Positions 7,568-15,256 of a stretch of 47,394 nt of DNA are shown here, in pieces. The position numbers and the translations under genes were made by a program. The number at the start of each line of letters is the position of its first letter. The first letter of the stretch is position 1. The stretch is taken from NCBI GenBank assembly GCA_046727855.1, contig JBKPDL010000074.1:1-47394 (forward strand). Direction: 5' to 3'. The notes below the pieces were generated by a model, which worked only from the letters and a program-made list of their open reading frames with translations, did not search any database and was not told where the DNA came from. Source of the stretch: DASPWV01 sp046727855 (GTDB lineage Bacteria; Acidobacteriota; Vicinamibacteria; Vicinamibacterales; UBA2999).

Positions 7568-10264
7568 TCAGCTTGCGCCCAACAGCCTCTCGATAAGCTT
7601 TCGACTCTCCACCAGCATTTCGCTAATCTTCGCCGGATTTTTGCCCCCAGCTTCGGCGAAGTCGGGACGGCCGCCGCCTTTGCCACCGACGACGGGTGCG
7701 AGCTCTTTGACGAGGCGACCCGCCGGGACCCGGTCTTTGAGGTCAGGCGTGACGGAGGCGACGACCGCAACGGCATCATCCGCGAGCCGCGTGGCGAGAA
7801 AAACGATCCCGCTCTTGAGACGCGACTTGTAGGTGTCGGCCAGCGAGCGCAGCGATTCTTTGTCCACGTCGTTTACCTGGCGCGCGATGAACGTCACGCC
7901 ATTGATCTCAACCTGCTCGTCGTCCTCGGTTGTGCCCGCTCCACCCGCAAGCGCCACCTTCGTCTTGAGCTGCTGCACTTCCTTTCGCAGCGCGCTTTCA
8001 TTCGCGACACGAGATCGCACGGCAGCCACGAGGTCCTGCGGACGCGTGTTGAGCTCGCCGGAAAACGCACGCACGATGTCGACGCGTTCGCGGGCGTATG
8101 CGTAGGCGCCGAGACCGGTCAGCGCCTCGATGCGACGAATACCGGCCGCCACGCCGATTTCCTCGGTGATGTAGAACGAGCCGATGTCCCCGGTCGCGCG
8201 CACGTGCGTACCGCCGCACAGCTCCACGCTGAAGCCGGGAATGCTGACTACGCGCACGCGATCGCCGTACTTTTCGCCGAAGAGCGCCATCGCGCCCGCC
8301 GCGATTGCTTCCTGCGTGTTGCGGATCTCCGTCTGCACGGGTGTGTTGGCCACGATGTGCTCGTTGACGATCCGCTCGATGTCTGCAAGCTGCTGGGCGG
8401 TAAGTGCCGTGAAGTGGACGAAGTCGAAGCGCAGGCGATCTGGCGCGACGAGCGAGCCCGCCTGGTTCACATGTGAGCCGAGCACTTGCCGCAGCGCCGC
8501 ATGCAGCAGATGCGTTGCCGTGTGATTGCGGCGTGTCGCATCGCGCAGGTCGGTATCAACTTCCGCCGACACGAGATCGCGAACCTTGAACGTGGTCGCG
8601 GCAGACTCGATACGATGCGCCCGCGGCAACCCCGCCCCCAGCCGCACCACGCCAGTTATCCTGGACCGCGCGCCGCCCGACTCGATCCATCCCTGATCGG
8701 AAACCTGTCCGCCTGATTCGAGATAAAACGGCGTACGTCCGAGAACGACGTAGCCGCTTGCGCCCGCCGCCAACTGCTGCACTTGCTGTTTGTTGTCGTC
8801 GAACAGCGCCACGATCGGAATACTGGAAAGCTGAGTGGCCTGATAACCCTCGAACGTATCGGCGGTGCCGGCCAACTGAACGCGCGACTCATCACTGGCG
8901 AATGTGAATTCCTCCCGCTTTTCACCGCCAAAAGCGCTCTTCTTGCGCGCCTTGTCGCGTTGCCCCTCCAGCGCCTGCTCGAAGCCGTCCTTGTCGAACG
9001 CGAGCCCCTGCGCGCTGGCCATGTCCTCGATGAAATCCTGCGGCAAGCCGTAGGTGTCGTACAGCTTGAAGGCGTCCTCGCCTCTCACGATTTTGGAGCC
9101 CTTGGTTGCGCGCTCGAGCACTTCTTCCAGACGTGGAAGACCACCGGACAGAACGATGCCGAACCGTTCTTCCTCGCTCCGTATGATCTGCACGACCGTG
9201 TCGCGCGACGCTCGCAGTTCCGGGTACGCACCACCCATCTCGGCGACGAGCACATCCACGAGCTTATAGAGAAACGGTTCGTGCAATCCCAACTTCTTCC
9301 CGTGGCGCATCGCGCGGCGCATGATCTTGCGCAGCACGTAGCCGCGGAACTCATTCGACGGGACGACGCCGTCGGCGATCAGGAACGTCGTCGCGCGAAT
9401 GTGGTCGGCGATCACACGCATCGACACATCGCCGGGCTCCATGCTGCCGCGATATTCCCGGCCCGAGAGTTTGCTGATTTCCCTGAGGATTGGAATGAAC
9501 AGCTCCGTGTCGTAATTGGACAACACGCCCTTCATCACGGCGGACATGCGCTCCAAGCCCATGCCGGTGTCGATCGAGGGTGCAGGCAGCGGCTTCAACA
9601 CGCCAGCTGTCTGCCGATCGAATTCCATGAACACGTTATTCCAGATCTCAACGAAGCGTTCGGAGCCCGACTCGACATCCGTCATGAAATCGCCGGTGCT
9701 GGGAACGGATGGCCCGCGGTCGTAGTAGATTTCGGAGCACCGCCCGCAGGGTCCTGTCTCGCCCATCGCCCAGAAATTGTCCGACATTCCGAGCTCGCCA
9801 ATCTGCGTCGCAGGCAGGAACTTGCACCACACGTTGTAGGCCTCGTCGTCGCGTGGGATGCCTTGCTCTCCTTTGAAGACGGTTACGACCAGACGTTTGC
9901 GATCGAGCTTCCACTCCTCGGTCAGCAGCTGCCACGCGAAACGAATCGCATCGTCTTTGAAATAGTCAGCAAAGGAAAAATTACCCAGCATCTCGAAAAA
10001 TGTCTGATGACGATGCGACGGGCCGACGGCTTCGAGGTCGTTGTGCTTCCCGCTCACCCGCATGCATTTCTGGGCCGTCGCCGCGCGTGTGTAGTCGCGT
10101 TTTTCACGGCCGAGAAAAACGTCCTTGAATTGGTTCATGCCCGCATTGGTGAACAGGAGCGTCGGGTCGTCGGCCGGAACGAGCGGCGAGCTCGGCACCA
10201 CGCGATGGCCGTGGCGCTCGAAGAACTTGAGGAATGACGCGCGGATCTCGTTCGGATGCACCAT
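7568..10264 (-). CDS. alaS: Alanyl-tRNA synthetase
   Basis: Class II synthetase that charges and proofreads tRNA-Ala. The 898-residue protein is complete. The catalytic core includes LLFTNAGMNQFKDVFLG (residues about 36-52), the motif with GNFSFADYFK (about 94-103), and SIDTGMGLERM (about 230-240). The editing domain has the zinc ligands His581 and His585 (HTATH) and Cys683 and His687 (CGGTH). The C-terminal DHHA1 domain ends with the glycine-rich GGKGGGRPDFAEAGG. The ATG start is preceded by TAGAAT only six nt upstream, so the mRNA may be leaderless. It is divergent from the lipoprotein gene at 10312. Confidence 0.98.
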   Translation of the reverse strand: MVHPNEIRASFLKFFERHGHRVVPSSPLVPADDPTLLFTNAGMNQFKDVFLGREKRDYTRAATAQKCMRVSGKHNDLEAVGPSHRHQTFFEMLGNFSFADYFKDDAIRFAWQLLTEEWKLDRKRLVVTVFKGEQGIPRDDEAYNVWCKFLPATQIGELGMSDNFWAMGETGPCGRCSEIYYDRGPSVPSTGDFMTDVESGSERFVEIWNNVFMEFDRQTAGVLKPLPAPSIDTGMGLERMSAVMKGVLSNYDTELFIPILREISKLSGREYRGSMEPGDVSMRVIADHIRATTFLIADGVVPSNEFRGYVLRKIMRRAMRHGKKLGLHEPFLYKLVDVLVAEMGGAYPELRASRDTVVQIIRSEEERFGIVLSGGLPRLEEVLERATKGSKIVRGEDAFKLYDTYGLPQDFIEDMASAQGLAFDKDGFEQALEGQRDKARKKSAFGGEKREEFTFASDESRVQLAGTADTFEGYQATQLSSIPIVALFDDNKQQVQQLAAGASGYVVLGRTPFYLESGGQVSDQGWIESGGARSRITGVVRLGAGLPRAHRIESAATTFKVRDLVSAEVDTDLRDATRRNHTATHLLHAALRQVLGSHVNQAGSLVAPDRLRFDFVHFTALTAQQLADIERIVNEHIVANTPVQTEIRNTQEAIAAGAMALFGEKYGDRVRVVSIPGFSVELCGGTHVRATGDIGSFYITEEIGVAAGIRRIEALTGLGAYAYARERVDIVRAFSGELNTRPQDLVAAVRSRVANESALRKEVQQLKTKVALAGGAGTTEDDEQVEINGVTFIARQVNDVDKESLRSLADTYKSRLKSGIVFLATRLADDAVAVVASVTPDLKDRVPAGRLVKELAPVVGGKGGGRPDFAEAGGKNPAKISEMLVESRKLIERLLGAS

Positions 10265-10270
10265 CTATTC

Positions 10271-10276
10271 ATTCTA
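10271..10276 (-). promoter_or_regulatory. TAGAAT -10 box directly before alaS
   Basis: Minus-strand TAGAAT is separated from the alaS ATG by exactly six nt (GAATAG). Transcription would begin at or next to the start codon, and no Shine-Dalgarno sequence is present. The same arrangement recurs at rsmE, xdhC, mazG, the DUF1844 gene and the aminotransferase gene. Confidence 0.5.
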
Positions 10277-10311
10277 GCTGGCAGCCACCTTGCAGAGGAG
10301 ATCGCCTCGAC

Positions 10312-10971
10312 ATGCCAAACAATCTGTCGCTAACTGCGATTCTGATCGCCGTGGTCTTGCTGACTGCGTGTGAAGACACACCGACGGCGCCGACCACATG
10401 GGCACCGGATCGAGTGCGCGAGCAGTTGTTCATCTCCAACCTAAACAGTGGCGTCTTCGGCTCGCCGGCGCGAACAACGAGATGGCGTACCCCGATTCCC
10501 GTAAGCACTAGCGGCTTGGCGGCGGTCGAAATGGCGCTGTCGCATTACGAGCAGTGGACGAGCGGTGTGCTGCGGTTTACGCGAGTGAGTCAGCCGCCCG
10601 CCAACGGCATCACCTTCGTCGATGGCGGCGCCGTACCGCAGGCTTCACATGCGTGCGGGAGCATTGGTGAGGTCCAATCGCCTACAGCCGCAACCGGCGC
10701 TGTGTTCGAGTGGGACGCGACCGGCGCCATCATCGGCTCGTACACGATTCACCTGGGCACCGATGATTGCGACGATGAAACCGCAGGCAATTACCCGTCC
10801 GCGGTTGCGGAGCATCTGCTCGCGCACGCACTGGGCGTCATCGAACATTTCGACGGATTCCAGAATCGTCTGGGCTTGGATGATCCACGATTGCTTGCGG
10901 TGGTTTACAACCTTTACGCGAACCCGGTTGGAGTTTCGGCCAACGATCTGACCGTGTGGGGTGTGCGATGA
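10312..10971 (+). CDS. Lipoprotein with degenerate metzincin-like motif
   Basis: Unrecognised 219-residue lipoprotein. The ATG at 10312 is preferred over an upstream in-frame start because it gives a clean lipoprotein signal: MPNNLSLTAILIAVVLLTAC, with LTAC as lipobox and Cys20 as lipidation site. A GAGGAG ribosome-binding site lies upstream. Residues about 75-105 (MALSHYEQWTSGVLRFTRVS) resemble the N-terminal part of matrixin-like secreted proteases. Near residue 165-180 stands EHLLAHALGVIEHF, which resembles HExxHxxGxxH but has Leu where the catalytic Glu should be and Glu at the third metal position. The protein may be a catalytically dead relative that only binds; this is inference. Its stop overlaps the start of the next gene (ATGA). 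Confidence 0.7.
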   Translation: MPNNLSLTAILIAVVLLTACEDTPTAPTTWAPDRVREQLFISNLNSGVFGSPARTTRWRTPIPVSTSGLAAVEMALSHYEQWTSGVLRFTRVSQPPANGITFVDGGAVPQASHACGSIGEVQSPTAATGAVFEWDATGAIIGSYTIHLGTDDCDDETAGNYPSAVAEHLLAHALGVIEHFDGFQNRLGLDDPRLLAVVYNLYANPVGVSANDLTVWGVR

Positions 10972-11690
10972 AACGGGCATTCGCGGTCATCGCCGTCGCC
11001 TCAGTTCTGTTTCCCGCTGGCACACGCACCGCTTTCGCACAAGACCGCGAATCTCACTGGGGCGTCTCGGCCAGCCTCGTACCACACTGGAATTTTCCAG
11101 AGCCATTGGCCAAGGCGTGGGACCTCGAGACGGACATGGCCGGGTCGGAGCTGCGTGTGGGCGTCGTCTGGGGAAGCGATCTCGGCGGAGATGTCGGAGT
11201 ATCGTTCGTCAAGAAACATGTGAACGACGACTCCTTCGTCAATTTGCGCGAGACTGCGTGCGTGCAGTTGCCGGACGGATTGCTGCAGTGCGCGCGCGGC
11301 GCGTATCACATCACACGCGATGCAGGATTCACCGGCGTCGAAGGTCACATCTTCATGCCATTCTCGACCATTCGGCAGCGCGTGCAGATCGGTGGCACGT
11401 TTGCCGGCGGCATCGCGCGCATCGATGGCACGGTCGATCGCTTTCTCGAGCACCTCGTCGTCAGCGGGAACACCACGACGCGCGTCACCGATTCGCTTGG
11501 CGAGGGGACATTCAAGGAAACGCTGCAGGACATCCCTCAGGACTGGCCAATTATGCCGATCGGGCGAGCCGAGCTGACCGTTGGCGTGTTAATGCGTCCT
11601 GGCCTGAAGATTCGTGGCTCGGCTGGAGTCAACTTCCCCGGTTTCCACTTCATCGGGTTCTACGCACATTACCTATTCGGCGCGCAGTAA
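10968..11690 (+). CDS. Secreted, probably outer-membrane beta-barrel protein
   Basis: Unrecognised 240-residue protein with signal peptide MKRAFAVIAVASVLFPAGTR ending near TAFAQ. The ATG at 10968 is chosen because it opens the signal peptide and overlaps the upstream stop by ATGA. The mature part has alternating glycine/aromatic-rich segments (GSELRVGVVWGSDLGGDVG, VQIGGTFAGGIARIDG, AGVNFPGFHFIGFYAHYLFG) of the kind found in small outer-membrane barrels; this is a pattern-based guess. It is translationally coupled to the preceding lipoprotein, so the two may act together at the cell surface. Its 3' end overlaps the convergent recX by 18 bp. Confidence 0.7.
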   Translation: MKRAFAVIAVASVLFPAGTRTAFAQDRESHWGVSASLVPHWNFPEPLAKAWDLETDMAGSELRVGVVWGSDLGGDVGVSFVKKHVNDDSFVNLRETACVQLPDGLLQCARGAYHITRDAGFTGVEGHIFMPFSTIRQRVQIGGTFAGGIARIDGTVDRFLEHLVVSGNTTTRVTDSLGEGTFKETLQDIPQDWPIMPIGRAELTVGVLMRPGLKIRGSAGVNFPGFHFIGFYAHYLFGAQ

Positions 11691-12146
11691 CGCGCGCGCG
11701 CCGCGGGCCCGTAGACGCGCGTAAACCCGCCCGGCGTCGAATCCCTGAGCGACGAGGCTGCGAACCACACGTGCCGCAGCTTTGGCATCTAGTGCGCGCG
11801 GGTCCGCACCTTTGAGTTTTCTGTCGAGCGCCTGATCGAGCAGCGCAGGCTCGTCGATCTCGCCAAATACCTCGTCGACCGCGGCCTGTGCGATATCGGC
11901 GCTGATTCCGAGCTGCTGCACCCGTTGAATGGCGCGGCGGCGTCCGCGCCGACGCACAGCGCCCTCCGTTCGTGCGGCGGCAATCGCTACTCGCTTATCA
12001 TCGAGAGTTCGCTCGCTCGAAAGCCTCTCGATGGCTTCATCTATTTCCGCGGCCTCGAATTTTCGTCGTGCCAGTCGCGCGCGCAGCTGCGCGGTGGAGA
12101 GTTCGCGCCGGGAGAGCAGCGTGAGAGCCGTGGTGTAAGCGTCCAT
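11673..12146 (-). CDS. recX: Regulatory protein RecX
   Basis: Small helical protein that modulates RecA filaments. The 157-residue chain starting MDAYTTALTLLSRRELSTAQ shows the RecX repeat pattern: LSRRELSTAQLRARLARRKF, then EIDEAIERLSSERTLDDKRVA, and a third repeat RVVRSLVAQGFDAGRVYARL. The ATG at 12146 is preferred; an in-frame TTG nine codons upstream falls inside a heptanucleotide repeat array and would only add repeat-encoded residues. No recA is in the window. It is convergent with the outer-membrane gene. Confidence 0.85.
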   Translation of the reverse strand: MDAYTTALTLLSRRELSTAQLRARLARRKFEAAEIDEAIERLSSERTLDDKRVAIAAARTEGAVRRRGRRRAIQRVQQLGISADIAQAAVDEVFGEIDEPALLDQALDRKLKGADPRALDAKAAARVVRSLVAQGFDAGRVYARLRARGARALLRAE

Positions 12147-12160
12147 GGGTGACGCTGGCA

Positions 12161-12218
12161 GTTCAAAGTTCAAAGTTCAAAGTTCAAAGTTCAAAGTTCA
12201 AAGTTCAAAGTTCAAAGT
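12161..12218. repeat. Heptanucleotide tandem repeat (GTTCAAA, about 8 copies)
   Basis: Fifty-eight bases of uninterrupted GTTCAAA, just over eight copies, start 15 bp upstream of the recX ATG. There is no mismatch in the array. It is AT-rich in a GC-rich setting and stands where the recX promoter or leader should be, so copy-number change could alter recX expression or add residues through the alternative TTG start. Confidence 0.95.
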
Positions 12219-12330
12219 GAGTGTGAAAGTGATGGAGTTCAAAACATGGAACGCCAACTTTGAGGTGAAGGTCCGACGCCCGCGTTCGACCGCCGCCTTG
12301 AGGAGATCGTTAACGTGCATGGATGAGATT

Positions 12331-13308
12331 CTACTTGGCGCCGACGGCCGTACCTACGGGTGTGAGCCAGTTGTGGTCGTCGCGCAGATCTGCACGGATG
12401 ATCCCAAAAAAGCGCTCTTGTAGCGCCTGCGTGACTGGTCCTCGGCGTCCTTTGCCTACGGCGATCTTATCGACCGATCGCACCGGAGTTATTTCAACTG
12501 CCGTGCCGCAAAAGAAGATTTCGTCGGCGAGGTACAAAAATTCACGTGGTAACGCTTGTTCGCGCACCTCGAATCCGAGGTCCTTTGCGAGCGTCACTAC
12601 CGTGTCGCGCGTGATTCCCTGAAGCACCGAGCAGGCCAGTGAGGGCGTGTAGATCACGTTGTCGCGCACCACGAACAGATTTTGTCCGCTGCCTTCGCTC
12701 AAAACACCCGATTCGTCGAGGGCAATACCTTCGTCATAGCCGTCGACTGTGGCCTGCATCTTGATGAGACCGGAATTGGCGTAGTTGGCAGTCGCTTTGG
12801 CCATGGCGGGGAAGGTGTTGGGCGCAATGCGCGTCCACGAGCTGACGGCCACGTCCACGCCGTTTGCGAGCGCGTCGCCGCCAAGAATCGCGTCCCACTC
12901 CCAGACAATGATCGCAACGTCCACCGGACAGGGAAGCGGGTCGACGCCAAGCTGCGAGTAGCCGCGATACACGAGCGGGCGGATGTAGCAGCTCTTGAAG
13001 CCGTTTTCGCGAATGGTCTCGAGAACCGCGTCGTTCAACGTGTCGTACGTGTACGGCACCTCCATGCGGTACACCCGACAGGAGTCGTACAAACGCCGCA
13101 TATGCGCGTCGAGCCGGAACACGTTGGTGCCGCGCGCGGAATCGTAGGCACGGATGCCTTCGAAGACGCCAGTGCCGTAGTGAACGACGTGACTAGCGAC
13201 GTGAATGGTCGCGTCTTTCCAATCGATAAGTTTGCCGTTCATCCAGATTTTGCCGTTGCCGCTGAAAGCCATGGATTGATTATCGCTCGTCCGCTGAAGT
13301 TGGCTCAT
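12331..13308 (-). CDS. ilvE: Branched-chain amino acid aminotransferase
   Basis: Fold-type IV PLP enzyme catalysing the last step of Ile, Leu and Val synthesis. The 325-residue protein contains KIWMNGKLIDWKDATIHVAS, VHYGTGVFEGIRAY, the Arg-containing YIRPLVYRGY, the PLP-binding lysine at about residue 171 (AMAKATANYANSGL), and EIFFCGTAVEITPVRSVD with the phosphate-binding region near the C-terminus. It starts at the ATG at 13308; MAFSGNGK twelve residues later is an alternative. No other ilv genes are nearby. Confidence 0.95.
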   Translation of the reverse strand: MSQLQRTSDNQSMAFSGNGKIWMNGKLIDWKDATIHVASHVVHYGTGVFEGIRAYDSARGTNVFRLDAHMRRLYDSCRVYRMEVPYTYDTLNDAVLETIRENGFKSCYIRPLVYRGYSQLGVDPLPCPVDVAIIVWEWDAILGGDALANGVDVAVSSWTRIAPNTFPAMAKATANYANSGLIKMQATVDGYDEGIALDESGVLSEGSGQNLFVVRDNVIYTPSLACSVLQGITRDTVVTLAKDLGFEVREQALPREFLYLADEIFFCGTAVEITPVRSVDKIAVGKGRRGPVTQALQERFFGIIRADLRDDHNWLTPVGTAVGAK

Positions 13309-13397
13309 GCTGAAATGATTTCATCTCACGGATAAAAAAAGATCACGGCAGGAGGAACCGCAGATTTCGCAGATTTATCTGAACGATCTTTTACTTG

Positions 13398-14396
13398 CTA
13401 CTGCTTCTCGCCGCAGAACGGACACTTGTCTGTTCGCGCGTGGAGCGGCTTGCGGCAGCGCCAGCAGAATTTGGGCTGCGGCGCTTCGCGCGCTTTGAGG
13501 CGGGCCTGGATGTCACCCACTTGCTCTTGCGCGCCGGCCTCGAGCGGCGCGGTTCGCGCAAACACGCTCGGCCGTGCACGGGCGGCGAGCACGCCTTCGA
13601 GCACGTCAGCGGCGCGCTGATAGCGGCTCGGGATATCAGGCGACATCGCCTTCATCACGATGTCGCTGATGCCTTTCGGAATCTTCGGATTGCGTGCGCG
13701 AGGAGGCGTGGTCAGACCGCCACGGATCAAGCGTTCCAGGTCGGAGGCCGACGGCGTCTTGTATGGCAACGACCCGGTGAGCATTTGATACATCGTCACG
13801 CCGAGCGAATAGATGTCCGACGAAAACACGGCTTTGCCTTGAAACTGCTCGGGCGCCATGTACGGTGGACTGCCGATCACCGTGGTGCCGTGCGCCGCGA
13901 TTTCGAGGAAGCGCGACGTGCCGAAGTCCGCCACTTTGACCAGGCCGCGCTCGGTCACGAGCACGTTGCCGGGTCGGAGGTCGCGGTGAATCACGCCCTG
14001 TCGATGGGCGTGATCGATGGCATTGCAGATCTGGCAGGTGTAATCGAGCGCGCGGCTCAGCTCGAGCGCGCCTTCGCGTTCGATCACATGTTCCAGCGTT
14101 TCGCCAGGCACGTACTCCATGACGATGAAGAAGGTGTTGTCCTGCTTTTCTGCCGTCAGCACCGTGACGATGTTGGGATGGTTCAAACTCGCCAGCAGCC
14201 GCGGCTCCCGCAGCATCTCGGTGAAGTCGAGATTCTGCCGGTGCGGAACTTTGAGTGCGACTTTCTTGTCGATCCAGGTATCTTCGGCGAGGTAAACACT
14301 GCCGAACCCGCCGCTGCCGAGTGGCATGACGATGCGGTACTTGCCGATTGTCTGGCCGCGAAAGAACACGCTGCCCGCAAGTATAGACCGCACCAT
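13398..14396 (-). CDS. Soluble Ser/Thr protein kinase with C-terminal zinc ribbon
   Basis: Hanks-type kinase of 332 residues from the ATG at 14396. The start was chosen because the kinase fold begins shortly after it; upstream codons run through the rsmE promoter region. Glycine loop LGSGGFGSVYLAE (26-38), ATP lysine Lys49 (VALK), DFG at 157-159 and SPPYMAPEQF are present. The catalytic loop reads HRDLRPGN (137-144): the usual HRDLK lysine is Arg141. There is no transmembrane segment; after residue 305 the protein ends in a four-cysteine zinc ribbon (FCWRCRKPL and KCPFCGEKQ). Substrate unknown. It is divergent from rsmE. Confidence 0.93.
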   Translation of the reverse strand: MVRSILAGSVFFRGQTIGKYRIVMPLGSGGFGSVYLAEDTWIDKKVALKVPHRQNLDFTEMLREPRLLASLNHPNIVTVLTAEKQDNTFFIVMEYVPGETLEHVIEREGALELSRALDYTCQICNAIDHAHRQGVIHRDLRPGNVLVTERGLVKVADFGTSRFLEIAAHGTTVIGSPPYMAPEQFQGKAVFSSDIYSLGVTMYQMLTGSLPYKTPSASDLERLIRGGLTTPPRARNPKIPKGISDIVMKAMSPDIPSRYQRAADVLEGVLAARARPSVFARTAPLEAGAQEQVGDIQARLKAREAPQPKFCWRCRKPLHARTDKCPFCGEKQ

Positions 14397-14504
14397 CGCG
14401 GACAGAAACACTGCCGAACGATGGCACGGAAGGTCGCGAAGGCTACAAAGGTAAGTCCGGCGATCTCTTGCGCGCGTATCCCGCGATGGTGAAGGTGCTC
14501 GACT

Positions 14505-14510
14505 TATACT
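14505..14510 (+). promoter_or_regulatory. TATACT -10 box directly before rsmE
   Basis: TATACT is followed by five nt (CTCGC) and the rsmE ATG. No ribosome-binding site fits between them, so transcription probably starts at or beside the ATG. No strong -35 is seen 17 bp upstream. Confidence 0.5.
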
Positions 14511-14515
14511 CTCGC

Positions 14516-15256
14516 ATGCTTGCGCGATTCTATGCGCCAGACGCAGGGCGGCGTCCGGGAGAGTCGCGCGTAACGCTGCCATCAGAGGAAGCCGCACATC
14601 TCTCGCGTGTGTTGCGCTTATCGCCCGGCGATGCCATCCATGTGTTCGATGGACAAGGGCGCGAGTGGCGTGCGGAGGTCATCGAGGTCTCCAGGCGTCA
14701 GGTCGTCGTCGCGCTCATCGACGCTGTTGCGCCAACTGCTGAGCCACGCATTCCACTCACCCTCGGCATCGCAGTCCTCAAGGGGGACAAGATGGACGAT
14801 GTCGTCCGAGACGCGGTGATGCTCGGTGTGGGCGCGATCCAGCCGCTGCTGACCGAAAGGACAGAAGTCAATGCGGCTGCTCTGTCACGAGGGCGCCGGA
14901 TCGAGCGTTGGCAGCGCATCGCGGTGGCATCGGCCAAACAATGCCGCCGGGCGGTCGTACCGACAGTACGCCCTGCGGCGGCGCTCGATGCGTGTGTCGC
15001 CGATGAAGGGAACGGGATGCGCTTGCTGTTCGTCGAACCGGGCCAGCGCCAGCGTACGGTCCGACTTCAGGATCTGCGACCGCCGCCGGCCGCGATGTTC
15101 TTCATCGGACCGGAGGGAGGTTGGACCGAGGCAGAGCTCGAGTCGGCGGAACACTCGGGGGTGCAGCTCGTGACGTTAGGCGGATTAACATTGCGCGCCG
15201 ACGCGATGCCGGTAGTCGCGCTCACTGCTGCGAAAACCGTCTGGGAGGACTTCTGA
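14516..15256 (+). CDS. rsmE: 16S rRNA m3U1498 methyltransferase RsmE
   Basis: SPOUT-class enzyme that methylates U1498 of 16S rRNA using S-adenosylmethionine. The 246-residue protein starts MLARFYAPD, with an N-terminal PUA-like domain (EEAAHLSRVLRLSPGDAIHV) and a knotted catalytic domain with GDKMDDVVRDAVMLGVGAIQ, ASAKQCRRAVVP and FFIGPEGGWTEAELE. The last motif, usually LGxRILRTETA, reads LGGLTLRADAMPV here, an unusual variant. The stop and the DUF1028 start overlap (TGATG). In many bacteria rsmE accompanies prmA and dnaJ; here those lie just downstream on the opposite strand. Confidence 0.94.
   Translation: MLARFYAPDAGRRPGESRVTLPSEEAAHLSRVLRLSPGDAIHVFDGQGREWRAEVIEVSRRQVVVALIDAVAPTAEPRIPLTLGIAVLKGDKMDDVVRDAVMLGVGAIQPLLTERTEVNAAALSRGRRIERWQRIAVASAKQCRRAVVPTVRPAAALDACVADEGNGMRLLFVEPGQRQRTVRLQDLRPPPAAMFFIGPEGGWTEAELESAEHSGVQLVTLGGLTLRADAMPVVALTAAKTVWEDF

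Noticed and set aside
8783..10237. A 484-codon frame on + opposite alaS
   Set aside because: Antisense shadow of alaS, rich in His, Arg and Ala as expected from the complement of GC-rich codons.
12161..12218. A CRISPR-like array before recX
   Set aside because: The unit is seven bases with no spacers; it is a simple tandem repeat.
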